This document shows positions 56,047-64,000 of a stretch of DNA of 64,000 nucleotides, in pieces. The notes under the pieces were generated by a model, which made no database searches, had not been told where the DNA came from, and saw only the letters and a program-made list of their open reading frames with translations. How positions within the stretch are numbered: the first letter of the stretch is position 1; every line of letters starts with the position of its first letter. Source of the DNA: Calothrix sp. NIES-4101 (GTDB lineage Bacteria > Cyanobacteriota > Cyanobacteriia > Cyanobacteriales > Nostocaceae); NCBI GenBank assembly GCA_004296455.1, contig AP018280.1:4340001-4404000 (forward strand), in the 5' to 3' direction. The position numbers and the translations under genes were made by a program.

Positions 56047-56927
56047 TGGATTTATTTTTATATAGATGTATGACATTACATAGTTGTGGATAATTTTGGA
56101 ATTTTGGACTACAAATAATCGCCACTTTTCCCATCCGCCCCAATCATCTCATCATTCTGCAATGCCAGATGTATTTCTACTCTTTAACAGATTGACAATG
56201 TTATTTTACTTGTGTATTTTCTCAAGTCTTTGTTATTTGAATACTTATCTCAACAATTGATACTATTCGCGATTTAATCTGTGATTTATTTTATGTAATC
56301 GTCTTAACCATTACTGAATAAGTATTCTAGGACAAGCTTCATGAAAACTTTAAGATTTCTTTGTGTTAACTTTAATTTTTTCAGTCAATTTTGTAGTTAG
56401 ATATCAAGTGCTGATTTTCTGTATTAATGAAGACAAAATTAATCTGTAATCATTCTTTGGATAGATACTTTTGTCGTTTGGTATATCATAGTTTTATAAA
56501 GGACAAAGTTTTATGAAGGGGAAAGTCTGTTTGACTTGATGACAAATCTACAAACCTTTATTCCTACTATTCCCAATTTGTCACTATTGTCTTCATTTAC
56601 CCCCGATATATGGTGTTTCCACAACAAGTGAGGTACATCAACCTCAGACTCTGGCTAGCGAAATCAGTATCTTCCAAAACACACCCTACTGAGTTCGGAA
56701 ACCATTAAGTAATTAAGCAAAATTAATTACACAGATATCCCAGTTGCAACTCTTGCCAATATTTCCGTTTGCTCACTTAGTAATCGAATATTGATTTTTG
56801 AAGAATAGTAAATTTGAGTGATGAAGGTTAAAAAGAGGGTAGTAATACTGCATAGTGACATGTTTATTTACACATTTACCTGCTTCTAAAATTAATTGCC
56901 ATAGAAAACAAGTAAAGAGGAAGACCC

Positions 56928-57044
56928 ATGGAAATCGCAAATATCACACTCGCAATCGTCCACTGGGATATCCCCCTAGTATTCCAAGAATCTAGGGGAA
57001 GTCACCCAGTAATAGTTGCACATCAATGTCAGCAAATTCATTAG
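56928..57044 (+). CDS. Possible small peptide upstream of the export genes
   Basis: 38 codons, MEIANITLAIVHWDIPLVFQ then ESRGSHPVIVAHQCQQIH. A reasonable RBS (AGAGGAAG) lies 5 bp before the ATG. It lacks the double-glycine leader that peptidase C39 exporters cut, so a precursor role is only a guess. It could also be a leader peptide or a chance frame. Confidence 0.3.
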   Translation: MEIANITLAIVHWDIPLVFQESRGSHPVIVAHQCQQIH

Positions 57045-57098
57045 TAATTAAAACTAAAACTGTTACATCTGTTACACCTTGGCGGGATCGCAACAGAT

Positions 57099-57326
57099 GT
57101 GCAAATTGCCCACGACTACAACTACTGGATAATTATTATGCCATATTTTGAGTGTCAACAACAATTAAATAGAGGTTTGATACTTGATGGGTATTACCCT
57201 TCGATGAACACCACATTAAGTATTTTTCATCGTATACGGATTTACAATTTATACCCGCATCTACAGCCAGAATATCGACAGTGGATGGAAATTTTGCTCT
57301 TGGCTAATACAAATAAATCACCTTAG
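57099..57326 (+). CDS. Hypothetical small protein
   Basis: 75 codons (MQIAHDYNYWIIIMPYFECQ ... LLLANTNKSP), aromatic-rich, 82 bp before the ABC transporter gene and on the same strand. No good RBS and no recognised family. A second Met (residue 14) gives a 62-residue version. No GG cleavage motif. Confidence 0.28.
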   Translation: MQIAHDYNYWIIIMPYFECQQQLNRGLILDGYYPSMNTTLSIFHRIRIYNLYPHLQPEYRQWMEILLLANTNKSP

Positions 57327-57408
57327 TTTCCTTTGTTGAACTTCTACACAGCCCCATTTTTCGGGTGCTTGTGTTCTGTGACTAGTAAATAACAATGGAG
57401 ACGAGAGT

Positions 57409-60400
57409 ATGCTATCAATATTTTCCCAGGAAGATTTGTGTCAAAAAATTGACCAGGTTTTAGGTAGTAAGCTGGAAGAAAGGGATTTGCAAAGCTGCGT
57501 GCAAACTACTCAAATCTTAGAACCACCAGTCGCCAAATTATTCTGGCAGCTACCAGAGGCTGAAAAAGGTATTTACATTGTCCTTGAGGGTAAAGTTAGA
57601 CTCTTAGACCAATTTGAAAACTTAATTACTACCCTTGGTACAGGGGCGACATTCGGGGAAGTGACTCTGTTTGAGCAATCAGAATTTATCCCCTACATGG
57701 CAAAAGCTTCTCATAACTTAAAACTTTGCTACCTGTCGCAACAAATATTGCATCCATTGCTGGACAAATATCCCCAAATAGGCGATCGCCTTTACCATCG
57801 GGCAGAACTTTGGGATTTACTGTTGTTGTGTCGTCAAAATATCCAATTCCCCCAGCACACATCACAAGTACAAGGGTTTCTCACAGCTTTATCGATACTT
57901 GAGCGTCATGATTTAGACAGTGTAGAGGAAATACCTGTACTCAAAGGTGGCAAACTATGGTTACTGTACCGGGGTAAATTGCTGCTATCTGATGGTAATT
58001 CTTACATACCAGGAAAAATCTATGTAGACTTTCCCCCGGAAAATTGCCAAGTACAACCACCAACCACTGCATATATTCTCAAAAATGCTGATTGGCAAAG
58101 CGCACTCCAACATTGTCCAGAATTAGCCGAGTTTGTCAGCCCCCAACAACGTCCACTCTTGCACCCAGAGCCAAAACCACGTCCGAAGCGTAACAAGATC
58201 GAGCGTTTGGACTCATCCCCAAAAATTATTCCCTTTCCTGGACAAGAACAACCATTACCACCACAACCCAAGAAAACCCGTCCTTATTTTCCCAGTCCCA
58301 AGGTGCAAGCGGGGCATTGGTGGGTGCGTTTTACCCATCAATATCCCTTTTATGCTCAACATAGTGCCTCTGACTGTGGTGCTGCTTGCTTGGTGATGAT
58401 TGGTCGTTATTGGGGTAAGCATTTTAGTGTGAATCGCTTGCGGGATATGACTAACGTCGGTCGTAGTGGTGCATCTTTAGCGGCGATCGCAACAGCTGCG
58501 GAAAGTTTGGGTTTTGCCACTCGTCCGGTGAAAGCAACTTTGGATAAATTCGCCGAACAATCTTTACCTGCGATCGCTCACTGGGAAGGTAATCACTTTA
58601 TCGTTGTCTATGAGATTAGCAAAAAGCAAGTAATTGTTGGCGATCCTGCCCTGGGTCAACGCCAACTTACCCCCAAGGAATTTACCGCAGGTTGGTCTGG
58701 CTATGCATTACTTCTACAACCAACATCCCTACTCAAAGATGCTCAAAATCAGGATGTGGGCTTGTGGAAATTTTTTGAATTAGTTAAACCCCACTCGAAA
58801 GTCTTGATCGAAGTTTTTATGGCTTCGGTGCTAATTCAGATATTTGGATTAGTCACTCCAGTATTCACCCAGTTATTACTAGACCGAGTTCTGGTGCAAC
58901 GCAGCATTGCCACCCTGAATGCTGTTGGTGTGGGCATGATTGTTTTTGGGTTATTTAGCATTGCCATGAACGGAGTGCGAACATATCTCCTCAGTCATAC
59001 AGCCAACCGCATTAGCATTTCCCTATTGGTAGGTTTTATTAAACATACCTTTCGCTTACCCCTTTCCTATTTTGAATCCCGTTATGTCGGGGACATCATC
59101 TCCCGTATCCAAGAAAATGAAAAAATTCAAAGCTTCCTAACCGGTCAAACCCTGTCTATTGTCCTGGATATGCTGACATTAGTCGTCTATCTGGCGCTAA
59201 TGTTCTGGTATAGCTGGAAAATGGCATTATTTGTCCTCGTCACCGTACCACCATTTTTTATTCTGGCACTGGCTAGTACAGGGATTTTGCGCCGCATCTC
59301 CAGAGAGATTTTTAATGCTGGAGCCAAAGAAAACAGCTATATTATCGAATCCCTCACAGGTATTCGCACTGTTCGCTCATTAGCTATTGAACAAACAGTA
59401 CGCTGGCATTGGGAAGAATTACTGAATAATTTAGTCAAAAAAACCTTTAATGCTCAGGTAATTGGCATTCGCCTCTTCATGCTCAGTGGTGCGATTAATA
59501 CCTTTACCAGTACAGCATTAATGTGGTTTGGAGCATGGCAAGTCATTCAAGGAGAACTCACCGTTGGCCAATTAGTTGCCTTCAATATGTTGGTGGGTAA
59601 TGTTTTGGGGCCTTTCCAAAGGTTTTCCCAACTCTGGAATGAATTCCAAGAAATTATTATTTCCACCGAACGCATTAATGATGTCCTGGAAGCAGAACCA
59701 GAAGAAGATTTACATCATAAACCCCGTAAGACTCTAGGTCGATTGCGCGGTAACATCCGTTTTGATCATGTCACCTTCCGCTATCACCCGGAAAGTAAAA
59801 CTAACGTCCTTGAAAATATCAATTTTGAAATCCAGCCAGAGCAAATGGTAGCTGTCGTCGGCCGCAGTGGTTCCGGGAAAACCACCCTGAGTAAATTAAT
59901 TTTAGGATTATACCCAGCGACAGATGGCAAAGTCTTAATTGATAATCATGATGTGGCGGGAATTTCCTTGCGATCGCTTCGTTCTCAAGTTGGAGTTGTC
60001 GATCAAGATACTTTTTTGTTTGGTAGTACCATCCGAGAAAATATTGCCATCGCCCACCCAGAAGCAACCCTCGACGAAATTATCCAAGCCGCACAATTAG
60101 CCGGAGCCGATGAATTTATCCAGCAATTACCCTTAGGTTACGATACCCAAATCGGTGAAGGTGGGGGAATGCTCTCCGGGGGACAACGCCAACGATTGGC
60201 GATCGCTCGTGCTTTACTGGGAAACCCCCGTTTATTGCTGTTTGATGAAGCTACCAGCCATTTAGATACAGAATCAGAACGGATTATTCAGAACAATCTC
60301 AAAACCATTCTCAAAGGGCGCACCAGTATAATTATTGCCCATCGTCTTTCCACTGTTCGCAATGCTGACTTAATCCTGGTTTTAGATCGTGGTGTCTTGG

Positions 60401-60486
60401 TGGAAAGTGGTACTCATGACGAATTAATTGCCAAACAAGGCCATTACTACTACCTGAATCAACAACAGCTAGCTCAAGTCGGTTAA
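57409..60486 (+). CDS. Peptidase C39 ABC exporter with N-terminal cyclic-nucleotide-binding-like domain (HetC-like)
   Basis: A 1025-residue protein. About 40-160: cNMP-binding-like fold (YIVLEGKVRLL; GTGATFGEVTLFEQSE). About 305-435: peptidase C39 with catalytic C323 (SASDCGAACLV), H396 (GNHFIVVYE) and D412 (GDPALG), all present. About 460-740: six-helix ABC permease. About 785-1020: ATPase with Walker A GRSGSGKTT (about 818), MLSGGQRQRL, LLLFDEATSHLD and IIIAHRLSTV. It should cut double-glycine leaders and export the peptide. The layout is that of HetC, but the HlyD partner downstream points to a bacteriocin-type or other peptide export system rather than hetC-hetP. RBS GGAGACGAGAG. Confidence 0.9.
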   Translation: MLSIFSQEDLCQKIDQVLGSKLEERDLQSCVQTTQILEPPVAKLFWQLPEAEKGIYIVLEGKVRLLDQFENLITTLGTGATFGEVTLFEQSEFIPYMAKASHNLKLCYLSQQILHPLLDKYPQIGDRLYHRAELWDLLLLCRQNIQFPQHTSQVQGFLTALSILERHDLDSVEEIPVLKGGKLWLLYRGKLLLSDGNSYIPGKIYVDFPPENCQVQPPTTAYILKNADWQSALQHCPELAEFVSPQQRPLLHPEPKPRPKRNKIERLDSSPKIIPFPGQEQPLPPQPKKTRPYFPSPKVQAGHWWVRFTHQYPFYAQHSASDCGAACLVMIGRYWGKHFSVNRLRDMTNVGRSGASLAAIATAAESLGFATRPVKATLDKFAEQSLPAIAHWEGNHFIVVYEISKKQVIVGDPALGQRQLTPKEFTAGWSGYALLLQPTSLLKDAQNQDVGLWKFFELVKPHSKVLIEVFMASVLIQIFGLVTPVFTQLLLDRVLVQRSIATLNAVGVGMIVFGLFSIAMNGVRTYLLSHTANRISISLLVGFIKHTFRLPLSYFESRYVGDIISRIQENEKIQSFLTGQTLSIVLDMLTLVVYLALMFWYSWKMALFVLVTVPPFFILALASTGILRRISREIFNAGAKENSYIIESLTGIRTVRSLAIEQTVRWHWEELLNNLVKKTFNAQVIGIRLFMLSGAINTFTSTALMWFGAWQVIQGELTVGQLVAFNMLVGNVLGPFQRFSQLWNEFQEIIISTERINDVLEAEPEEDLHHKPRKTLGRLRGNIRFDHVTFRYHPESKTNVLENINFEIQPEQMVAVVGRSGSGKTTLSKLILGLYPATDGKVLIDNHDVAGISLRSLRSQVGVVDQDTFLFGSTIRENIAIAHPEATLDEIIQAAQLAGADEFIQQLPLGYDTQIGEGGGMLSGGQRQRLAIARALLGNPRLLLFDEATSHLDTESERIIQNNLKTILKGRTSIIIAHRLSTVRNADLILVLDRGVLVESGTHDELIAKQGHYYYLNQQQLAQVG

Positions 60487-60557
60487 GCCAGGAAAATTGT
60501 AGGGACGCGACATGTTGTATCTCTACACCTGCATTTACTATTTTCAGGAATAGAACC

Positions 60558-62105
60558 ATGCCATATCCATTTACCAATTCCTCATCTGCACTGACTCAAG
60601 AAGAGCATAATAAATACATAGACTCCCGGAATAATAGTGATTTTGCTGAAACAGAGCAATTCACCACAGATACAGTCAACGATTTCCACTATGCTACCGA
60701 AGAACTATTAGATGCCTTACCTCGGATTTGGACTCGTGGTGTATTTTACGCTCTACTAGGCTTTGCTGTCCTCGCTCTACCCTGGGCAACCTTCTCAAAA
60801 GTAGACGAGACAGGAACTGCCAGAGGACGAATAGAACCTCAAGGTGCAACCCAAAAATTAGACTCTCAAGTTGGTGGGAGTGTCAAAAATGTCAAGGTAA
60901 AAGAAGGCGGTACTGTCAAAGCAGGGCAGGTTTTACTGGAACTGGAGTCTGATGTTCTACAGACGGAACTTCAACAAACAGAGGCAAAGCTTTCTGGGTT
61001 GTTAAATCAAAGGTCACAATTAGATGTTTTGAAAAACCAACTACAGTTAACCCTTGGCACTCAGGAACAACAAAACCAATCCCAAGCCTTAGAAAAACTC
61101 TCCCAAGTGAACCAAGCAAAACAAAACCTAGATGCCAAACAGAGTATTTATAATCTCCAAAAATTAGAAAAACAAGCATTAGTCAATCAAGTAGAACAAC
61201 AAATTAGTACCTCTGGAAATGACCAAAAGTCAGCCGCCAGTCGCTTGCTGATAGATTCCAGACAAGTCCAACGCTTTAGCCAACTCCTCAAAGATGGTGC
61301 TGTTTCTGCAACCCAAATAGACGAACTGATTAAACAAGAACAAGAAAGTAAACGACTTTATGAAAAGGGGAAATCTGACGTTAAACAAGCAAAATTGCGG
61401 CTAACAGAAGAACAAAGCCGCTATCAAGCAACCATGAGTCAATTGCAGGCTGATATTGAGCAAGCAAAGCTGCGACTCCAAGAAGAACAAAACAGTTATC
61501 AAAGCCTACTCCAAACAGGTAAACTAGCAATTTTAAAAAATCAGCAACAACTCAAAGACTTACAATCCCAGATCACCGGACTACAATCCCAAATTCTCCA
61601 AACTAAAAGCGAAATCACATCCCTAAAGATACAGTTACAGCAGAGAATAGTGCGATCGCCTATTGATGGAATAATTTTTGAATTGCCATTTGCTAAACCA
61701 GGAGAAGTAGTACAACCTGGACAGCGAATTGCTCAAGTTGCACCTAAAAATGCTGAGGTGATCCTCAAAGCTAGTATGCCCATACAGGATAGCGGCTTTG
61801 TAAAAGTGGGAATGCCAGTCAAAGTTAAGTTTGATGCCTATCCATACCAAGAATATGGCATTGTCCAAGGCAAAGTGACTTGGATATCACCCGACTCAAA
61901 GGTGCAACAAACACCTCAAGGAAATATTGAAAGTTATGAATTAAAAATTACTTTAGAGCAGCAGTATGTCGATAACGGCGAAAAACGTATTTCCTTAAGC
62001 GCCGGACAAACTGCAAATGCCGAAGTGATTATTCGTCAGCGTCGGATAATTGACTTTGTTTTGGATCCATTTAAAAAACTGCAAAAAGGCGGTTTAGAAA
62101 TGTAG
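60558..62105 (+). CDS. HlyD-family periplasmic adaptor
   Basis: A 515-residue membrane-fusion protein with a cytoplasmic N-terminus of about 55 residues, one membrane helix (GVFYALLGFAVLALPWA) and a lipoyl half-motif (GGSVKNVKVKEGGTVKAGQV). Two long coiled coils (about 135-370) follow, then the second lipoyl half (IVRSPIDGIIFELPFAKPGE) and a beta-barrel end. It links the C39 ABC exporter 71 bp upstream to an outer-membrane TolC-like channel, completing a type I export path. No TolC gene is in the window. RBS AGGAAT. Confidence 0.92.
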   Translation: MPYPFTNSSSALTQEEHNKYIDSRNNSDFAETEQFTTDTVNDFHYATEELLDALPRIWTRGVFYALLGFAVLALPWATFSKVDETGTARGRIEPQGATQKLDSQVGGSVKNVKVKEGGTVKAGQVLLELESDVLQTELQQTEAKLSGLLNQRSQLDVLKNQLQLTLGTQEQQNQSQALEKLSQVNQAKQNLDAKQSIYNLQKLEKQALVNQVEQQISTSGNDQKSAASRLLIDSRQVQRFSQLLKDGAVSATQIDELIKQEQESKRLYEKGKSDVKQAKLRLTEEQSRYQATMSQLQADIEQAKLRLQEEQNSYQSLLQTGKLAILKNQQQLKDLQSQITGLQSQILQTKSEITSLKIQLQQRIVRSPIDGIIFELPFAKPGEVVQPGQRIAQVAPKNAEVILKASMPIQDSGFVKVGMPVKVKFDAYPYQEYGIVQGKVTWISPDSKVQQTPQGNIESYELKITLEQQYVDNGEKRISLSAGQTANAEVIIRQRRIIDFVLDPFKKLQKGGLEM

Positions 62106-62171
62106 CCTGCGTTATGGAGAGAGGTTCTTTATATTCCAATTCTCATCTACCCAATCCACAGGAGCAAGATA

Positions 62172-62369
62172 ATGCATCCAATTGAGCTAATGAAAAAATA
62201 TAGTTGGTCTTACGGCAGACTAGCCGCAGAGTTTGGAGTTTCAGAAGCTGAAGCAAGACGATGGGGATTTAGAAAAACTGCTACTAACTACCGAAATCCA
62301 CCGTTAATGGCTTACAAACTAGCAGAAAAAATTGATCAGGAATTATCAACTATGTTTGCATCTGCTTAA
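62172..62369 (+). CDS. Small HTH-like protein
   Basis: 65 residues with a strong RBS (AGGAG, 8 bp before the ATG). The segment WSYGRLAAEFGVSEAEARRW reads as a helix-turn-helix of the kind that senses or binds DNA, followed by PLMAYKLAEKIDQEL. It follows the adaptor gene by 66 bp and ends in front of a hairpin, so it is probably the last gene of the transcript. A regulatory role in the export cassette is inferred. Confidence 0.7.
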   Translation: MHPIELMKKYSWSYGRLAAEFGVSEAEARRWGFRKTATNYRNPPLMAYKLAEKIDQELSTMFASA

Positions 62370-62387
62370 CATTATTGAAATACTTAA

Positions 62388-62414
62388 AACCCGGCTTCTT
62401 GAAGAAGTCGGGGA
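62388..62414 (+). terminator. Hairpin after the export operon
   Basis: CCCGGCTTCTT directly faces GAAGAAGTCGGG (11-12-bp stem with one mismatch and almost no loop), 20 bp after the small HTH-like gene. There is no good T-run, so it may be a palindromic repeat acting as a terminator. Confidence 0.5.
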
Positions 62415-62627
62415 GATTTCAGAAAAAATTAGGAAAAAAACTAGTAAGTATGCATAAATTCATTTATTCTTCTGTTTAAAGTACAACCTCTTCATGCAGT
62501 AGCCCGGTACAAATTTCCAGATATAAACTCAATCTTGCCATTTTTAATCTATCTTCTGGTAAGAATTATGGATAATTTTATCTATTCTACATAAGTAGCT
62601 GGGTGGAATTAAAGCAAACCAGATAAC

Positions 62628-62695
62628 GGGTTTCGGCTACGCTCAACCCTCGTTCTGTAGTTGTTTTGAGCATTGAGCGTAGTTGAAATGAGCCC
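62628..62695. repeat. Palindromic repeat in the spacer before the PpiC-like gene
   Basis: GGGTTTCGGCTACGCTCAA is matched inversely by TTGAGCGTAGTTGAAATGAG. The rest of 62415-62893 is AT-rich and shows no gene; the promoter of the PpiC-like gene must lie here. Confidence 0.55.
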
Positions 62696-62893
62696 AGTCT
62701 AAATGCATCTTACAAATAATTCCGCCTTTCTACTTAGCACCATTGTTACTACCAAAGTGACCTAGACCCCACTTGCAAATAGAGTTTTAATTAGAAACGA
62801 TAAGCCAAGAATATTCTTATTAATTTGTTGCACGTCTCCACATCAATTTTGTCTCAAGTATTTAAGCGAAATTACTATTAGAGAGTTAAGATT

Positions 62894-63676
62894 ATGCCCG
62901 AACATCTGAATATTTCGATTTCAGATATCATTCACAGGCTCAAACTATCTTGCCAAATTCCCGATGTTGTCAGAGCCATAACATCTCAAAAAATTATTAC
63001 CGAAGCAGCCCAGGAAGCTGGTATTGAGCTAACAGAAGCTGAATTACAGGCAGAAGGAGATAAACTTCGCTTAGAGAAAAAACTTGTTACAGCTAAAGAG
63101 ACTTGGGCTTGGTTAGACAAACACCATTTATCTGTAATGGATTTTGAAGAATTAGTCTATAACAGTCTCATTTCTAAGAAGTTAGCGAATTATCTCTTTT
63201 CGTCTCAAGTTGAAAAGTTCTTCTATGACAACCGTATAGATTATGATGCTGCTGTCACTTATGAAGTCATTTTCGAGAATAGAGATTTAGCATTAGAACT
63301 TTTTTATGCTCTGGAAGAGGGGGAAATTACCTTTCCGGAAATTGCTCGTCTATATATCCAAGAGCCAGAACTTCGTCGTACCTATGGATATCAAGGGTTA
63401 CGACACCGGAAAGATTTTCGCCCAGAAATTGCTGCGGCTATATTCGCTAGTTCTCCACCCGAAATTCTCAAGCCAATTACTACACCAAAGGGGGTGTATT
63501 TAGTTTGGGTAGAAGAAATTATTCAACCCGAACTAGATGATAATTTACGAGAAAAAATTATTTCTGAATTATTTGCGAATTGGTTAAAGCAACAAGTAGA
63601 GGTAATGGGAATGAATACTCAGTTAGATTTAGATACTAATTTGCAATCACAAGAGCAACTAGTGAAGCAAGATTGA
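62894..63676 (+). CDS. PpiC/SurA-like peptidyl-prolyl isomerase-type protein
   Basis: A 260-residue protein without a signal peptide. The N-terminal SurA-like helical part holds LTEAELQAEGDKLRLEKKLV and DFEELVYNSLISKKLANYLF. A parvulin-like domain (about 145-225) holds ITFPEIARLYIQEPELRRTY, then FRPEIAAAIFASSPPEILKP and TPKGVYLVWVEEI. Proteins of this type accompany HlyD and C39 exporters in cyanobacterial bacteriocin-type clusters and may handle the cargo before export. It is separated from the other three genes by 524 bp and likely has its own promoter. Confidence 0.82.
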   Translation: MPEHLNISISDIIHRLKLSCQIPDVVRAITSQKIITEAAQEAGIELTEAELQAEGDKLRLEKKLVTAKETWAWLDKHHLSVMDFEELVYNSLISKKLANYLFSSQVEKFFYDNRIDYDAAVTYEVIFENRDLALELFYALEEGEITFPEIARLYIQEPELRRTYGYQGLRHRKDFRPEIAAAIFASSPPEILKPITTPKGVYLVWVEEIIQPELDDNLREKIISELFANWLKQQVEVMGMNTQLDLDTNLQSQEQLVKQD

Positions 63677-63761
63677 TAGAGCTATTATTTTATTTTTAAA
63701 TTCATATTTTCATGAATAAAAACCTTAGTTAATAAATAAAAAACAATATATTTAGACTTCC

Positions 63762-63793
63762 ACTGAGCAATCATTTACATATTATTGCTCAGT
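63762..63793 (+). terminator. Rho-independent terminator candidate after the PpiC-like gene
   Basis: ACTGAGCAAT (63762-63771) and ATTGCTCAGT (63784-63793) form a perfect 10-bp stem with a 12-base loop, followed by TTTATT. It lies 86 bp after the stop codon. Confidence 0.6.
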
Positions 63794-63857
63794 TTATTGC
63801 ATAGTTTTATCTTAGATAAGATAGACTGATTTAATCATTAAAAATATGGAAGTTTTT

Positions 63858-64000
63858 ATGAGTAATTGTTATTGCAAAATGCCCTCAAAATTATTGACTT
63901 TTTTTCTGAATTCGTTAAAGTATAAATGTGAGCAAAAACAAATAGCTCACGAACAAATTCCCAAAGACAATTTAAGTAATTCTCAGGAGAAACCCAATGA
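63858..64000 (+). CDS. Small ORF open at the right edge, possible cargo peptide
   Basis: MSNCYCKMPSKLLTFFLNSL then KYKCEQKQIAHEQIPKDNLS continues without a stop to the edge (47 codons seen). An upstream in-frame ATG at 63846 exists, but GGAAG 7 bp before the second ATG favours 63858. It has three cysteines in the first 25 residues and no recognised family. A separate ATG at 63997-63999 with AGGAG 9 bp before it looks like the start of the next gene in another frame, so this ORF may end just outside the window. Confidence 0.4.
   Translation, partial: MSNCYCKMPSKLLTFFLNSLKYKCEQKQIAHEQIPKDNLSNSQEKPN

Larger units (their letters stand above)
55614..56927. other. Long non-coding region in the nifB element
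   Basis: Contains the inverse hairpin repeat (55918-55985), a hexanucleotide tandem repeat (56005-56046) and AT-rich DNA. A 30-codon frame starts at MTNLQTFIPTIPNLSLLSSF (near 56539) after a weak purine stretch; no family is recognised. No RNA gene is seen. The 1.3 kb before the export genes could hold regulatory sites or small peptide genes. Confidence 0.45.
54164..64000. mobile_element. Element interrupting the 5' end of nifB (continues past the right edge)
   Basis: It begins at the broken 5' side of nifB and has a serine recombinase 40 bp inside, transcribed outward from nifB, the usual layout of heterocyst excision elements. It carries an export cassette and no housekeeping genes in the visible 9.8 kb. 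The far junction with the nifB start is not in the window, so size and direct repeat are unknown. Confidence 0.6.

Noticed and set aside
55864-56076. 70-codon minus-strand ORF rich in Tyr-Lys
   Set aside because: It is made by reading through the CTTATA microsatellite and the hairpin repeat.
57232-57245. GTAN8TAC match before the exporter gene
   Set aside because: It lies inside a doubtful small ORF and has no TAN3T at the usual distance. Such a short pattern is expected by chance.
57409-60486. Calling this exporter HetC itself
   Set aside because: The layout is HetC-like, but it is followed by an HlyD adaptor rather than hetP and sits in an element. The broader family call is safer.
1-64000. 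CRISPR arrays, tRNA or rRNA genes
   Set aside because: No regularly spaced short repeats, T-loop/cloverleaf patterns or rRNA signatures were seen on reading either strand.

Overview
The window looks like chromosome of a filamentous, heterocyst-forming cyanobacterium (order Nostocales). The evidence is many HIP1 octamers (GCGATCGC), low GC, miniature inverted-repeat elements typical of these genomes, and pieces of nifB, nifH and nifD broken by recombinase-carrying DNA, the arrangement known for developmentally excised elements of heterocystous cyanobacteria. I do not name a species.

Layout. (1) 1-7149, minus strand: the first 2383 codons of a giant multi-phosphatase (nuclease/phosphatase fold, two esterase-like phytase domains, a beta-propeller phytase, two SurE domains and the start of a PhoD domain), open at the left edge, with a Pho-box-like operator at 7407-7436. 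(2) 7690-8490: a decayed FtsK/SpoIIIE translocase. (3) 8987-42490: an exopolysaccharide/glycan cluster of about 33 kb. It has a Wzc-like co-polymerase on plus. All the rest is on minus: about ten glycosyltransferases, FkbM and other methyltransferases, an acyltransferase, an O-antigen-polymerase-like protein, an ABC flippase, a beta-helix protein, a DUF4347/DUF4082 repeat protein, and an amino-sugar module (epimerase, aminotransferase, Gfo/Idh/MocA dehydrogenase, hexapeptide acetyltransferase). (4) 43841-54200: nif gene pieces, all on minus. Read in transcription order these are the middle of nifB, the last 35 or so codons of nifH, and the first 237 codons of nifD. Foreign DNA lies on both sides of the nifB piece, upstream of the nifH piece and downstream of the nifD piece. 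Serine recombinases sit just inside the nifH-side junction (44966-46294) and the nifB 5' junction (54204-55613). (5) Between nifB and nifH lie a truncated CyRepA1-like replication protein, an IS701/IS4-like insertion, an EthA-like Baeyer-Villiger monooxygenase, an IS110-family element and several MITE-like repeats. (6) 57409-63676: a peptide-export cassette (HetC-like peptidase C39 ABC transporter, HlyD-type adaptor, small HTH-like protein, PpiC/SurA-like protein), inside what would be the nifB 5' element.

How it fits together. If the interruptions are excisable, the nifB 5' element carries at least 9.8 kb including the export cassette, and the nifD element carries at least 43.9 kb including the glycan cluster and giant phosphatase, so these would leave the chromosome of a nitrogen-fixing heterocyst. 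However, the nifB 3' end, fdxN-nifS-nifU and the nifH 5' part, which normally lie between nifB and nifH, are absent. The 8.4-kb segment between the nifB and nifH pieces looks like the fused remains of two elements. Either this nif locus has been rearranged or partly deleted through its insertion sequences, or the sequence is joined wrongly there. That is the most important point to resolve.
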